This document shows, one piece after another, positions 1-10,658 of a stretch of 64,000 nt of DNA. Made by a program: the position numbers and the translations under genes. Position 1 is the first letter of the stretch; the number at the start of each line of letters is the position of its first letter. Source of the stretch: Durusdinium trenchii (lineage: Eukaryota > Sar > Dinophyceae > Suessiales > Symbiodiniaceae); contig CAXAMN010025361.1 in NCBI GenBank assembly GCA_963970005.1, positions 245,648 to 309,647 on the forward strand. The letters run 5' to 3'. A model generated the notes under the pieces. It was not told the origin of the DNA, made no database searches, and saw only the letters and a list, made by a program, of their open reading frames with translations.

Positions 1-1767
1 CCTAGTTTATGAAAGAGCCAATGCATATATATTTAGTGCACTATATAGTGCTTGCTCGAATATAGATAGGGTTTGCAACGCAGCTGCGCTACATATATAT
101 ATGTACATATGGATCGATCTGGTGGAACTGGCCCAGGCTTCATTTGTGTGATAGCATAGCTCAAGAAGTTCCTTGGAGTCAGAGCCGCCGTGTGGGACAC
201 CAAGATTGAGAGCTGATTTTGCATTTATATAATTACGTCCATCCACACAAAGCAATGCATATATACTAATATCTTTATAAGAAACAACAAATTTCTCGGC
301 TTCCTGGTGGCAGGACTTGTGGGCAGTGGATGCATTTTGCGGAGAAGCAGAGATCACGCGAGCATATCGTTGGGGATCTGAGAAAAGCAATTATGCTGGC
401 ACTACTGGCTAGTACGCGTTTTTATAATAAATTGTTGTTTAAAAAAACTATATATATATATATATCGATGTACTTCCCTGTCCGAATACAGAATAATCAA
501 CCGGTCTTTATGAGACATGCATGTTCATTCTTCTGTGGACCAGGCATGTGTGCTCTGAGACGTTTTGTGTGCTCAATACACGATCGCACTAAAATTAGTT
601 AATTGTCTCAAACAAATTTCACGAACGAACGATTCAGCTGAGGAGCTGAAGGCGCAAATGTGTCAGGGGCCCGAGCTTAATGCAGTCTTGAATGGATTAA
701 TTCGATTTTGTTGCCAGGATGATTTGATATAATTGATCATCGATCATGTATATACTTAATTAATAATCAGTGCACACAGCCTTCAACACCCAAGCTCTCG
801 CCCAACCCTCAGCCCCCCGCCACGCTAGAGTCGAAGACAAAAAAAAAGAAGCAAATTCGAGTTGGCAGTACTTTTACCTGACCTGAGGGGGCACTTCGAT
901 CTTGCCCATGGAGAGAAGGGTGACATTCTATCCATGCCTGGTCCCTATATACAGGAAGTTGCTCAGTGGATTCCGTGACAGTTGAACCTACCATGGTACC
1001 ACGTTTATTTTGGGTTGACTGCACAGTGGATGACAGTTTTAGACCTTTCAGCCAACTTCTCGCTAGCGTGTACCGCTCCTGAGGCCTGGATTCAGAGCCA
1101 TCTTGACCATGGTGCTGAGGATCCGGCCAATGGGCCTCCTTGTTGGCGGCCCACCTTGTAACTCCTGGGTATGGGTCAATAGAAGCACGTCAAAGCGGAG
1201 CAAAGAATCAATATTTGGTGATCGTTCTCGAGCCTATGTCAGGCAAGCAAATACGAATCTTAGTTGAACAGTCCGGTACGTACCAGATTCAATAATTATG
1301 CATGAGGCTAGATTTTTGTATTGGAAGTCTTGCTCAAAGGCTTCGATTCCTTTCCTGCTTGTTAGGATCACATGCCGCTTCCTATTGCTTGGGTTGGTAG
1401 CAATTGCCCGGGATTGCTTTTTCATGGGTGAGCAACCGTCCTCAAGCTTGATGCTTTCCTATCCATATTTGATCTATGTCGCCACTTGCATCCAGCCTCT
1501 ATTTTGGGGAACCTGCCGGTTGAATCTTAGCTAGTTCAAAGGCTTTTTGATGTTTGTGTGTTGTGCTATAATAAAATGAAAACCATGTTATATTGTAGCC
1601 CGAGTCTGCTGGTAGAACATCGCTAGCTAAGTCCCATGGGAGCCTTTGGGCACCCGAACACAAAGCCCACGGTGATCTTCGGGACATTGCCAGGGCCTTG
1701 AATTGCAGTGCATAGCCATGACTTGGATAGCGATCAACCCTCCTATATTTGCATCTGCCTTACCCAG
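1..1767. other. No gene supported; AT-rich non-coding DNA
   Basis: Only short frames occur here and none has a motif I recognise. The stretch contains short AT runs (for example around 95-110 and 450-466) and GATCGATC/TGCATGCA palindromes like those in the introns further right. It could be intergenic DNA or introns of an unrecognised gene. Confidence 0.5.
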
Positions 1768-1924
1768 GCCCTACTTGGAGAAGTTTCGTCGGAAGCTCTC
1801 GCCTAAAGATAAGCGGCGTATCCAAAAGAACAAGGCTATAAAGAAGTTCCAGACAGTTCGAAAGACGATCAAAAAAAAACTGGAAAAGTCCAAGTGCGAC
1901 TCGTTTTGCAATCCTGCAATCTAA
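1768..1924 (+). CDS. Possible small Lys/Arg-rich exon
   Basis: A pyrimidine-rich tract ending in CCCAG at 1763-1767 precedes an open frame that reads as a strongly basic helix: PYLEKFRRKL, then repeated K/R pairs, then KKKLEKSKCDS. The frame closes at 1924. Basic helical exons are common in the gene that starts at 4.0 kb, so this might be an upstream exon of that gene or of a separate one. I recognise no domain. The acceptor is plausible but no donor is clear, so this is a weak call. Confidence 0.22.
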
Positions 1925-3170
1925 GACAAGAGAACATGGCATTGTTGCGTTTTGTTTGCAAGCCATGTAGTTTTCTGCACATGCAATTGCATGCATATTG
2001 TAATAATTAGATTGCCATCATGACACCTGGATGGATGTATGCATATACAGTATGTCGATCATAATATGTAATGCTCCCCTGTCATCATCCGGGTCTCCGG
2101 GCGATCTGCTGAGGACAGGATCAACAGGCCTGAAGCGGTCAGCTGCTTATCCCAAGGGCTTTGCCAAATTTATAGTAAAGAGCCATCAAAAGTTCTCGAA
2201 CGACTGGGCAGCTAGGTTGCGTGCCACCACTTTGCTATGTCCCAGAGTCTGTGTTTTGTGGAGTAGTTTCTTGGGAACAAACATGATAGTCATGAATGTT
2301 TTATCATGTTTTATCATACACTGGCTGACGACCAAGGTACACACCATGACCCGTGCCATGAAGAAGAAATACATTCCTACTCCATCCGAGTCACCTATGA
2401 AGGCGTGCACACAACATTGTCATAATTAATTATTAATTTTATAAATTTATTACAATTAATAAATGCCTTTTTGTGTTGCATCGTCTAGTTGTATCTCCAT
2501 GCATTGGTGTATTATTAATATAATTGCACATAGCTTCTGGTCTGTACATACACAAACGCCTGAGGAAAGTATTTAGTGACCATGCAATAACGAATATAGT
2601 TGAAACCACCTGCACGCCACACACCGGCCAGGCCCCTTGGAATTGGCGCCATGCGAACTTGGGGGCCCTCCAGACCCACCTCTGCGAGAAGGTGCACTCG
2701 GGGCTCTATAAACCATTACTTCGAAACGGGCTGGACTACTAGCCTGTGCACATTTTAATGGTGACTGTTGCTGTAGCTGAGAACTACAGTTGTAGCACTG
2801 CATTCCCAGTGTGCGTGGAGCCAAGCTAAATGCATTAATTTTGGCCTGATTCGCACATGTGGCCCAATTTGGTGCATATCAGGGTTATGGGAACTGTGAG
2901 CACAATCAATCCATGAGACCAATGATTACAATACCAGTAAAAGCTTTCCAAGACCATATAATACTCAACAATCTTGTTTATGCAGTTTCCATTGTTGCCT
3001 GCGCTAATTCAGACTCCGAAGCCCGTGATATGGTCATGCCATCAATATGTGAAAAGGAGTGAATGCGTGACAATAAACATGTGTAGTTGCAAAACCATTA
3101 AAAAGTACACATATTGGAACAAGGCACGCAATTTGGCATCATGAAAATGGGTGAGCGTGAACCATCGTGA
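1925..3170. other. No gene supported
   Basis: Short frames only. There is AT-rich sequence near 2430-2460 and nothing that reads as a domain on either strand. Confidence 0.45.
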
Positions 3171-3175
3171 AACAA

Positions 3176-3330
3176 CCGTGAACGGCCATTATAGACCGTG
3201 AACGGACATTATAGACCGTGAAAGGACCGTGAACTTGACCCCCCCCAAAATACAAACATTTTAGAGGGGAGCGTGAACAGGCGTGATCATGCGTGAACAG
3301 CGTGATTGCCGTGATTGGTGGGTTACAGGC
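3176..3330. repeat. GTGAAC-rich repeat patch
   Basis: Two 20-bp units with one mismatch lie at 3176-3195 and 3196-3215 (core CCGTGAACGG-CATTATAGA), followed by a partial unit. Further GTGAAC/GTGATC copies continue to about 3320. The 12-mer AACGGACATTAT recurs at 13193-13204, and the phrase GCGTGAACAGG recurs near 13151, so the patch shares material with the repeat region at 13.1-13.2 kb. Confidence 0.6.
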
Positions 3331-3344
3331 ATGGGTGTTGCTCT

Positions 3345-3530
3345 AAGCTAGAGAGCGTTGGCGCCTGGCAACTCATGCCCACCGATGTCGACATCGCTTT
3401 GCAAAGGGCAGCTGAAAGGTCCCGGAGGCGAGTGGATCTTGAAGTTGCGAAGATGACTATCGAACGACATTTGGGCTATGAAGTTGCACCCGAACAATTT
3501 CCATGGGTTTCACTTCTGTCCATGCCTTAT
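3345..3530 (+). CDS. Possible exon, unknown protein
   Basis: An open frame on the plus strand contains a run typical of an amphipathic helix (DVDIALQRAAERSRRR, then VDLEVAKMTIERHLGYE). Codon use here looks coding-like compared with the AT-rich flanks. No domain is recognised and both splice borders are uncertain. It lies about 500 bp upstream of the Lys-rich gene and could be one of its 5' exons. Confidence 0.22.
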
Positions 3531-3534
3531 TGAC

Positions 3535-4028
3535 TCCACACATGTCCAAATGTTGTGCGTGAAATATGCATGTGTGTATAATTATTATATTAAACCAAAA
3601 AACATGGTATATAGCTATAGAACTAACGCCAAGAACGCATGCACGAGGTTGTCTGACCGGATCGCCTCTGGAGAAGAGGGTGGTGGAAAGGGTCTCGCTG
3701 CTGCTGCCTCTCCGCCTTCAGCAGGAGCTTTGTTGAGTGTCGGAGGGGGGGGTGGTGAATGAACAATGGAGGCTGGGATCGTATATATATACCTTTATTT
3801 TGTTGGTGGATTAACTCGATTGGTCAAAGATGATGCAAACACAATATCTCCATGCATATATAATATATATATATATATATATCGATCTAATTAATTGTGC
3901 TGCGTACAAATTGGAAGTAGTTGTTAGTCTGCTTTGCTATGTCATATATAATATAGTGATGGCTCCCCCTGCTATATAATTATTGGTAAGTACGTATGAC
4001 GCATTGACACTCGTATATACTAGCACCA
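3535..4028. other. Non-coding stretch upstream of the Lys-rich gene
   Basis: Contains an AT dinucleotide run at about 3859-3883 and no supported coding sequence. No TATA-type promoter can be argued, and dinoflagellates generally lack them. Confidence 0.4.
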
Positions 4029-5130
4029 ATGAGCAATAAACACATCTGTCCAACCATCGCAGGAGGATTGAGCACCGCCTCGACTGTTCCAGCGACTGAC
4101 CAGGAAGCACTGGAGAATGCCCGTAGAGGTGTTGCAGAAGCAAGGATGTTGGAGCAAGGGGCTATGCCATCAGCTGCAGCCATTTCACAACAAGTGCATG
4201 GCACTGTCCGAGTTGGAAATGTCCCAGTGTTGCAAACACCACCTTCCAAGATCAGGAGACGGGGTACAGTCAACCTTTCTGCGCCAAAGGAGGCAGAGCT
4301 GAAAGTAGCTGGGGTGGTCGATCCAGCCAAGGCTTCCAAAAAGAAGAAGGTTAAGAAAGAGAAGAAATCAAAGAAAAAGAACAAGGCCAAGAAGACCAAA
4401 GCTGCCACTGAGGATGCATCTCAGGCAGTGCCAGAACCCGAGCATGAGGAACATCCTGGTCAGAGTAGCAACATCCCTCAACAAAAGGAGGCTGAACCTG
4501 AACAGGACGGTGGGAATGACAGCGGTCCTCCAGCTGCTCCTGAGGCACCGCCGGGTGACCCCGCCGCCAGCCGGGAAGCTGATCAGGAAGCCAAACCGGC
4601 TTCTGGTGTGATGTCAGGAAGCAGTCCCCCCAAGAGGCCAGCAGCAAAGAAGGCTGCAGCAGTCAAGCCAGTGATCAAAGAGGATCCGGAGGATGCAAAG
4701 AAGCTACCTGAGCATGAGCATAAAGGCCCACCAGGAGACAGGTCGTCAGTGAAGCGCTCACAATCCGACAACCTTCTACGGGCGACATCATCAGCACAGC
4801 TCACACCTTCATGCTGCCCACCACCTGGCCCTGATGAAGATGATTTGCCTCCTCGTACACAGGAGGATGCCAAGGAGAATGGTGAGGGTGATGAGGAGTC
4901 TTCGGAAGCGAGTGATGAAGTGGAATCACCAATGCTGGATGATGATGATGCGAAGGGCGCAAAGGAAGAAAAAAAGAAGGATGCAGCTGCCGATGGAACC
5001 AAAGAAGATGACCCGAAGAATGATGGCAAGAAGGAAGGTGCAGATCCGAAGACACCTGTCCGGAAGGAAAAGACGCCAGCGCAGAAGGAAGCACACGCGC
5101 GATATATGCGCTTCTCCAGATCTTTGAGCA
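4029..5130 (+). CDS. Exon 1: low-complexity N-terminal region ending in ARYMRFSRS motif
   Basis: The frame opens with an ATG at 4029 and runs open to 5210. Residues about 95-130 are a dense Lys tract (KASKKKKVKKEKKSKKKNK), a likely nuclear or nucleic-acid-binding basic patch. Residues 130-340 are rich in E, P, A, D and K with acidic runs. Residues 348-365 read KTPAQKEAHARYMRFSRS, a short motif that I recall at the end of such N-terminal regions in dinoflagellate proteins. The true exon probably ends just after this motif, since the last 25 residues of the open frame look like translated intron. The donor cannot be fixed. Confidence 0.5.
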
Positions 5131-8100
5131 GCATCTTGGCAGCAAGCTTTATATGGGCAGCTACACCTTGGCAGCTAAAATATGGCACTGTAATCATCAA
5201 TTTCTTCTAATTCTGACTGCTGCATTTGCGTTTGCGGGACAGCTTCATGCTACTGCACCCTACTCCAGTCAAGTCATAATTGGTGAACCAAAATGCATGC
5301 AATGCAAAGTAAATAAGTATTAGCCTGCTTTGCTAGTGTGGAATATGGGGAAATTACATCCTTGTTTAGCGTATATACGTCAATCTCCATTACTGAGAGA
5401 ACCTACCAACGGCACCAAAATGAGCAACATGTGCATCCCTTTGCAGCCTTCCCACAAAGGTCCCAGGACACCGAAGGAAATCAGAAAAGCTGGAGCGTCA
5501 GCGGCATACTGTGACTTTTCCGCACATTTATATAATATAATTATATACCAACAGCATATGCATGGCATCGGTAGGACATTTCGAGCATTTGTCTAGATCT
5601 TGATCAACAATGAACGAACTAACTAACATGCATTCATGTATGTATGTGATAATTATTGCTTTCATGCGCAAATCGTATGTGCTGCCTCAGATTGACTGAG
5701 GCCACGAGAAACTACAAGTCTTGTTGCAAGACTGGCTCTCATGTGCCGGAGACTGGAAAAGATCCAGTTTCTACAAGACCGTACTAGAACGCCGCACTCA
5801 TTCGTGCCGTGGTGCAAGGGTCTGGCTCACGAGAGACCAGATTATAGAGAAATACAAAAGCACCGCAATAGCGGACAGCATCATCGCTGCCAAGTGTAGC
5901 GATCCGGAGACGTACCGCACACAAACTAAAAGCCATCCAGATTGCCCAGACAACGAGGCCTGGGGGAGCAGTTCGTACAAGTTGTGAACGTTTGCGGGTT
6001 GCATGCATGCCTTAAAAAGGTCTTGGGTGCAGATTTCTCACCTTCACTATTATATATGCACCCCTTCTTCAGGATATACTGGATGGAACATATGTCGGCA
6101 TGCAGGAAAACTGTACGTACACATGCATACACGCATGCATGTATTTTTATTTTATTTGCCAAGGAAGTGTGCTAAGTTGCGGTATTGCTTTTTGATGTGA
6201 CAAATTCAGTACTGCATTCATTTTTCAAACATTGCTTCATGAGTTCAGTGCTACCTGTGGGCTTTTGTTCCTTGCAGGAGCTCCGGTTGTACTTGGTGTG
6301 GGATTCAGAAACCATCAGCGAGACAACCGACGTTGTGGTGGACTCTCTTTTTGAGGCCGCAGACTGCGACTCAGACCATGAAGGCAAGGCCCAGAAGGAT
6401 CGGAAGTCTGACAAGGGGAAGACTAAGAAGTCAAAGAAGCGAAGCAGCAGTTCAAGCAGTTCCAAGAGCAGCAGTGAGTCAGATTCTTCCAGCAAGGCGA
6501 GCAAGGGTGTTCGGGATATTCACAGCACAGCCGGCCTGCATGGTTTTGTACTGCTGGATTTGCAGATATATATGAGGATCAAATTTCAACATTCTGCCTT
6601 GTAGCTGGAATTGTTTTGGGCCTACCATCAGGCGCATGTTAATTAGCTTACTCAAACTAGATCGATCGATATATATTAATATAAAAATACATATCTGGTA
6701 AAAGTGGCTGTGATCTGAGCTCAGCCAACCGCCGTCTTGCTAGGCGAAAAAAAGGGAAAGAAAGGAAAAAAGAAGTCCAAGAAGGGAAAGAAGGGTAGGA
6801 GATCAGGAAAAAAAAGAAGGAGACACCGGAGCAAAAGGCTGCACGTTTCCAGAGGGACAAAGATAAGTTTGAAAAGGAGAAAGAAAGGGAGAAGTTAAAG
6901 GCTACGAAGGAAACCATGAACTCAGGGAAGAAGGCTCATCACTTTGTTGTGCAAAATTTCAGGTCCACCATTCTTGCAGTCTTTTGCGCATGCAATCGAT
7001 CAAGTAACATCCATGCGTGCACTAAATGTAGCATGCAATGCATCGAAACAATGCGCATGCACTCGTTGTTTGCTCGACAGACTCTCTCGAACATCAACGA
7101 CAAGATCGTAGATGCCTGCAACAAGGAGAAGCTTCTGCAGGACATGCCAGGAACCTCAGTCATGCCACTGCAGTGGTCTCTGCGCCGGTGGGTTTCAACG
7201 GATCGATCATCGGGTTTAGTGCATGGAAATGTTCGATCGTGTTGAACAAAATAAAAAATATGCAAGCCGTGCATATAATTTTTGTGCCCCATGAATGCTG
7301 TTCATGGCGAACATGTCGATTTAGTCTGTCCTGGGTTTGTGTTAGCTAGCTAGCAAATACATATAAACTTGAGCAGGGGCTTGGGTGCCAAAGTTCATTC
7401 ACAGGCCGGCAATTTTTAAATAGCATCCGCAGCTCGGTGTAGAAGATTCCGGATATGTCCATGCTTGAAAGGAAACACCATGCATGAACCCTTGGCCAAC
7501 AAGTGTCCGGAAATAGCGACAGACCACTTATACTGGAAGTTCTTTCATGGTTCCCAGCAAGCACCCTCTCACCATTGTCCCAGTTTACTACTTCACACAG
7601 ATTCACCGATCAATTGCAGCTGCATTGGGTCTAGATATATCATAGATCTATCCGCTTTCAAAGCCCCTATAAATTTAACTAGCTGAGTTTCCCATGCCAT
7701 TGCTTCATCTGAGGGCGCCTGAGATTCGGGACGCTGTGCTGGGGCAGCTCAAGAAGAAGAAGAATATAATGTGCGATTTCCGCAAGAAGATCCAGCAAAA
7801 GATCGATAATTTGGAGGTTCCTTGTTTGGCCTTGCGACACAATCGACTAGTCTGATCTATATATTATATGCATGTGATCATGTGTTGGCCGCATGTGTGT
7901 CTTCATCTACAATCCATGAATTCCCCAGCCGATGTCCTGATACTTCTTCATGGGTCTGAGGAAGTTGGGATGGCCGATGTGGTGAAAGCTGGCAAGGACG
8001 CGATGGATGACTATAAAGCATTCCTGGTCCAAATCAACATGTCTAAGGCATAATAGTTAGCTAGGTTGCGACCATTGGCAAATTTTGGAGACCATACCTT

Positions 8101-8830
8101 CACATGTGCAGGAGTGTTAGTGTTCATGGCTTCGTGGGGAGCAAGGCGTCATCCATGATGACATTTACTAGATCTTGTCGACCACCATGCTCATGCTGGG
8201 TTCATACGCGATGAATGTTCTTGCAATGCTAGCTAGCTCGTTTTGTTCCATCGATCGATCGATCGATCTGGTCTGGTGACGCCTAGCTCGTGGGAGGAAG
8301 CTTAGATCAATCATTCCTGCACGTGTGTGTGCCAAAAATACTGGCCTGGTGAGAAGCATCAAGCCATGAAGAGCTTCGATAGATTCACTAGTCACTTGAG
8401 AAACGCCCGCATGTCGCAAGCAGGAAAATCATTGATCTATGCAACTGTGTGTGCACATATGATCCTTCTATGCATGCATTGCATGCCATTGTAGCCGTAT
8501 ACATGTATACATGAATGTATACAACTGCGCAGGCGATGAAGGTGGTCATCATCACCCTAGCCTAGTTCTGCAAGCTGCAGTTGACGATGTATCCAGTGGT
8601 GCCTCTTGGATCAATTCCGACAAGCTATAGCTATGTACACAGCACTATGAATAGTATATATTATCCAGCAAAAAAAATATATATTATAGAGAGAGTGCAC
8701 TGCACCCCCTTCTTGCGCAGGCTAGGTCTTTGCAGTCTTCTTATTATCAGTCTTGCAGCTCAGGGCAGCACTGTGGGCAAGGCCATGAAGCATATCCGTG
8801 CCCATGTCTTGGATCCTGGGCCAAGTATCA
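4029..8830 (+). CDS. Multi-exon dinoflagellate-type Lys/Glu/Ser-rich protein gene (span of recognisable exons)
   Basis: About nine short plus-strand exons in a consistent order span this region; they are listed separately below. Together they give a low-complexity E/K/A/P-rich N-terminus ending in an ARYMRFSRS motif, then KGPRTP-EI-KAG, then a block with DWLSCAGDWKRSS and VWLTRDQIIEKY, then a YLVWDSET block with a serine-rich tail, a Lys-rich coil with a TPEQKAARFQRDK motif, and several helical exons. I recognise this order from hypothetical proteins that are abundant in Symbiodiniaceae genomes. That is recall, not a search. The function is unknown and no catalytic motif is visible. One intron (5958-6277) joins in frame as GC-AG. 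Exon 4 has a probable 1-base frameshift in an A run, so this copy may be a pseudogene or contain a sequence error. The gene may continue into the transposase-like exons that start at 9.85 kb. Confidence 0.5.
5447..5506 (+). CDS. Exon 1b: KGPRTP-type short exon
   Basis: It starts directly after a TTTGCAG acceptor (AG at 5445-5446) and reads PSHKGPRTPKEIRKAGASA in frame. It fits between the ARYMRFSRS motif and the DWLSCAGDWKRSS block in the family order I remember. A GC donor just before GCATAC at 5504 is possible, but the phase does not match the next exon, so the 3' border is approximate. Confidence 0.4.
5701..5957 (+). CDS. Exon 2: DWLSCAGDWKRSS / VWLTRDQIIEKY block
   Basis: An in-frame stop at 5697-5699 limits the exon on its left, and the likely acceptor is the AG at 5699-5700. 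The frame reads HEKLQVLLQDWLSCAGDWKRSS, then ARVWLTRDQIIEKYKS, then IADSIIAAKCSDPETY and SHPDCPDNE. This block is the most recognisable part of the gene and recurs across dinoflagellate hypothetical proteins. The exon ends with GAG at 5955-5957, after which an intron begins with GCCTGG. The frame joins exactly (phase 0) to exon 3. Confidence 0.6.
5958..6277 (+). other. GC-AG intron
   Basis: The donor is GAG|GCCTGG and the acceptor is TTCCTTGCAG|GAG. Both flanking exons are in phase 0 and the join gives PDNE|ELRLYLVWDSET, which fits the family order. Dinoflagellate introns are known to use GC donors often. The intron is 320 bp long, AT-rich and contains TGCATGCA palindromes. Confidence 0.55.
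6278..6496 (+). CDS. Exon 3: YLVWDSET block with Lys/Ser-rich tail
   Basis: It begins right after TTGCAG and reads ELRLYLVWDSETISETTDVV, then VDSLFEAADCDSDHEGK, then a Lys-rich run and a serine run (SSSSSSKSSSESDSSSK). The likely donor is AAG|GCGAGC at 6497, phase 0; an alternative donor lies a few codons later. SR-like and KS-rich tails are typical of this family, but no specific RNA-binding domain is visible. Confidence 0.55.
6744..6933 (+). CDS. Exon 4: Lys-rich coiled coil with TPEQKAARFQRDK motif (probable frameshift)
   Basis: After a CTTGCTAG acceptor the frame reads KKGKKGKKKSKKGKKG. After an eight-A run at 6808-6815 the sensible reading shifts by one base to KKETPEQKAARFQRDKDKFE, then KEKEREKLKATKETM and NSGKK. 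A nine-A run would restore one continuous frame, so this is either a 1-base loss or a sequencing error. The exon ends at AAG|GCTCAT (6934), phase 0. Composition predicts a charged coiled coil. Confidence 0.42.
7081..7187 (+). CDS. Exon 5: helical exon (TLSNINDKIVDACNKEKLLQ)
   Basis: It begins after the CTCGACAG acceptor (AG at 7079-7080) in phase 0, matching the donor of exon 4. It reads TLSNINDKIVDACNKEKLLQ, then DMPGTSVMPLQWSLR. A GT donor (CCG|GTGGGT) follows at 7188. No domain is recognised. The surrounding introns are rich in GATCGATC and TGCATGCA. Confidence 0.45.
7688..7816 (+). CDS. Exon 6: basic helical exon
   Basis: The frame reads LRAPEIRDAVLGQLKKKKN, then CDFRKKIQQKIDNLE, a regular amphipathic basic helix. 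The donor GAG|GTTCCT at 7817 is in phase 0. The acceptor is one of two close AGs (7682 or 7687), so the start is uncertain by a few bases. Confidence 0.4.
7929..8047 (+). CDS. Exon 7: helical exon (ADVLILLHGSEEVGMADVVK)
   Basis: It follows the pyrimidine-rich acceptor TTCCCCAG at 7927-7928 and reads DVLILLHGSEEVGMADVVK, then AGKDAMDDYKAFLVQINMSK. The GC donor AAG|GCATAA lies at 8048. The reading is plainly coding-like against AT-rich flanks. The phase does not match exon 6 cleanly, so one of the two borders between them must differ from my choice. Confidence 0.4.
8112..8155 (+). CDS. Possible very short exon after exon 7
   Basis: A GTGCAG acceptor is followed by a short frame reading SVSVHGFVGSK, then AAG|GCGTCA, a possible GC donor. 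The piece is too short to be secure. Confidence 0.18.
8759..8830 (+). CDS. Exon 8: KAMKHIRAHVLDPG exon
   Basis: It follows a TCTTGCAG acceptor (AG at 8757-8758) and reads QGSTVGKAMKHIRAHVLDPG, a helical segment that resembles the C-terminal helices of the family. The 3' border is unknown. It is the last piece that I can assign to this gene. Confidence 0.35.
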
Positions 8831-8839
8831 ACTCTGCCG

Positions 8840-9790
8840 GCCGAATCTGAACAGCCAGCTAGGACTTTGGAACCAGACCACTGATGATCTAGGCAAAACT
8901 TTCGATCGAGCAGGCCTGTTTGGAGTACAACTTGTTTGATGGACCATAGATCGATCTGATATATATATATAATTGAAGCCGGCCCAAATAAAATACGTGG
9001 ACGTCTCTATGCGCCTCTCAAGTGCATGTTGGGAGCCTTCTGAATTTCACAGTAGTCTCACCAAAGTTGAAATAGAGTTCCCATGTCCAAAATCCAGTAT
9101 TTCAACTTGGTGAACAAAGATCAGCCCCAGTTTACCATGCGCGTGTTGTTCCAAGGAAACTGGGAATCTTGAAGTGGTTCATCCCTTGACAAAGAAGCTT
9201 GGCCTTCTTTCTCGAGGCAATGAATCGCGTGATTGGTGGCGACTGCTTGATGAGGGACCAGAGCCACATCTGAACAATGGACGAGTGCATGCTCACATGC
9301 ATGTATATAATATGTGCATATATAAATAAATAAACATGTTGTACACATGTCTGTACAGTGTGTGTTGTGCATAACACTTAGCTATTAGCAAACGCAATAT
9401 ACTATGCTAGCAGTGCAATGCCCCATGCACACACACTTTGCATAGTGAACCAAATATAAATAATGTAGATAAACCTCCTGTATATATATATATTATATTA
9501 AAATTAACATTACTTATCCACGTCTGTGAGCACAATCACCATCCATCATCCATGCATGCATGCATGCATACATGCATGCAATGTGCATGCAGCACACCCT
9601 TTTTTTTGCGCATAGGATCAACTATTATTACGATCCATCCTCCACGCATCAGCAATCGCTTCCCCATAGTTCATCGGCAAATAGATCGCAACAAGTAATT
9701 GAAACATTGCATTTTAACTCTGTATAGCTGTCACATGGTTGGGTTGGTTGATCAACAATGCCGATTTTTAGAATCAGTTGCCAAGACTTT
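8840..9790. other. Intergenic or intronic DNA with TGCA and AT repeats
   Basis: There is no supported exon. The stretch contains AT runs (8963-8973, 9482-9492), a TGCATGCA cluster at about 9551-9590, and a T run at 9788-9797 just before the next gene's first exon. If the Lys-rich and transposase-like regions are one gene, this is an intron of about 1 kb. Confidence 0.4.
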
Positions 9791-9856
9791 TTTTTTTAAT
9801 AATAGATCGATCAGTTTAAGTTTGTGCGCTAGTTCTGCTGGTATGCTGTGCTGCGC

Positions 9857-10658
9857 ATGGTTGGTCAGGAAGTTGTCCACATTCCCGTCCCTGTGAAGTA
9901 CAAAGATTCCAATGCGAAGATCGTTGTTTTAATGGAGGCCTGGCCGATGCTGGACCCACATGCGGTTTTGGATTATCTCGTTGGAACCGGTAAGCTGGAT
10001 GTGCCTACCGCTGAGCGTGAACGTTATTGGCGCTTGTCAAAGACCTTTGGTGAGCCTTGGGCTCAGCATGTTGATTCGGAGCATCTCTACCCGATTGGCC
10101 TTTATGGTGACAGTGCTACTGTCAAGACTAAGTTTGGTCAAGAATCCATCTGTGCAATGTTCCTCAATATAGTGCAGTGGAAACCGCGATCCACTCGCTA
10201 CAGCAGGTTCCTGATTTTCGCAATCCCGGAGGAACGCATGACATCCAAAACGTTGAACTACTTCGTCCGTAGAATCACCTGGAGCTGCAATCACGCCTGG
10301 CATGGTGTGTTCCCTGGAGCTGGTCCTCAAGGTGAGCCCCTTGAAGGGATTGCCAAACAGAGAGCCGGAAGGCCCATGGCCGGGCGGTTCCAAGTGACAG
10401 AACACCGGGGAGACTGGTCATGGGCAAAGAAGATCTGGAAATTCAAAGATGCCCATTGGAACGGAAAGCACGTTTGCCATATTTGCGATGCACAATCACA
10501 GTGTGATGAGGATGCAAGTAAGCTGTATTGGGCAGGTCCTGGTGTTTCCAACCACCAGGAGTTTGACACGATTACCTTTCTGGCGCACAGGTGCCCTGCG
10601 AAAGACATTTGTCCCTTGGCCGGTGGTCAATTAGCTACCACGAGCACTGGTCTGTACT
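9857..10658 (+). CDS. Transposase-like exon a (N-terminal core)
   Basis: An 802-bp open exon-like frame. The first ATG is at 9857, but the exon may start further left at an AG (9830) after a long T run. Visible motifs in order are ERERYWRLSKTF, HLYPIGLYGDSATVKTKF, ESICAMFLNIVQWKPRS, RYSRFLIFAIPEE, WSCNHAWHGVFPG, EHRGDWSWAKKIWKF and HVCHICDAQSQCDED (a CxxC pair). The order GDSA - CMFLN - FLIFAI - GDWxW - CxxC matches the transposase-like family I know from dinoflagellates. The exon probably ends at an AG|GTGCCC donor near 10590 or runs further to the stop at 10658-10660. Confidence 0.5.

Noticed and set aside
4583-5200. Long minus-strand frame of 205 codons
   Set aside because: It is the antisense shadow of the Lys/Glu-rich exon: Ser/Phe/Leu runs mirror the Lys/Glu codons and there is no motif.
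9540-9590. Regularly spaced TGCATGCA repeats considered as a CRISPR-like array
   Set aside because: They are simple palindromic microsatellite sequence without spacers.
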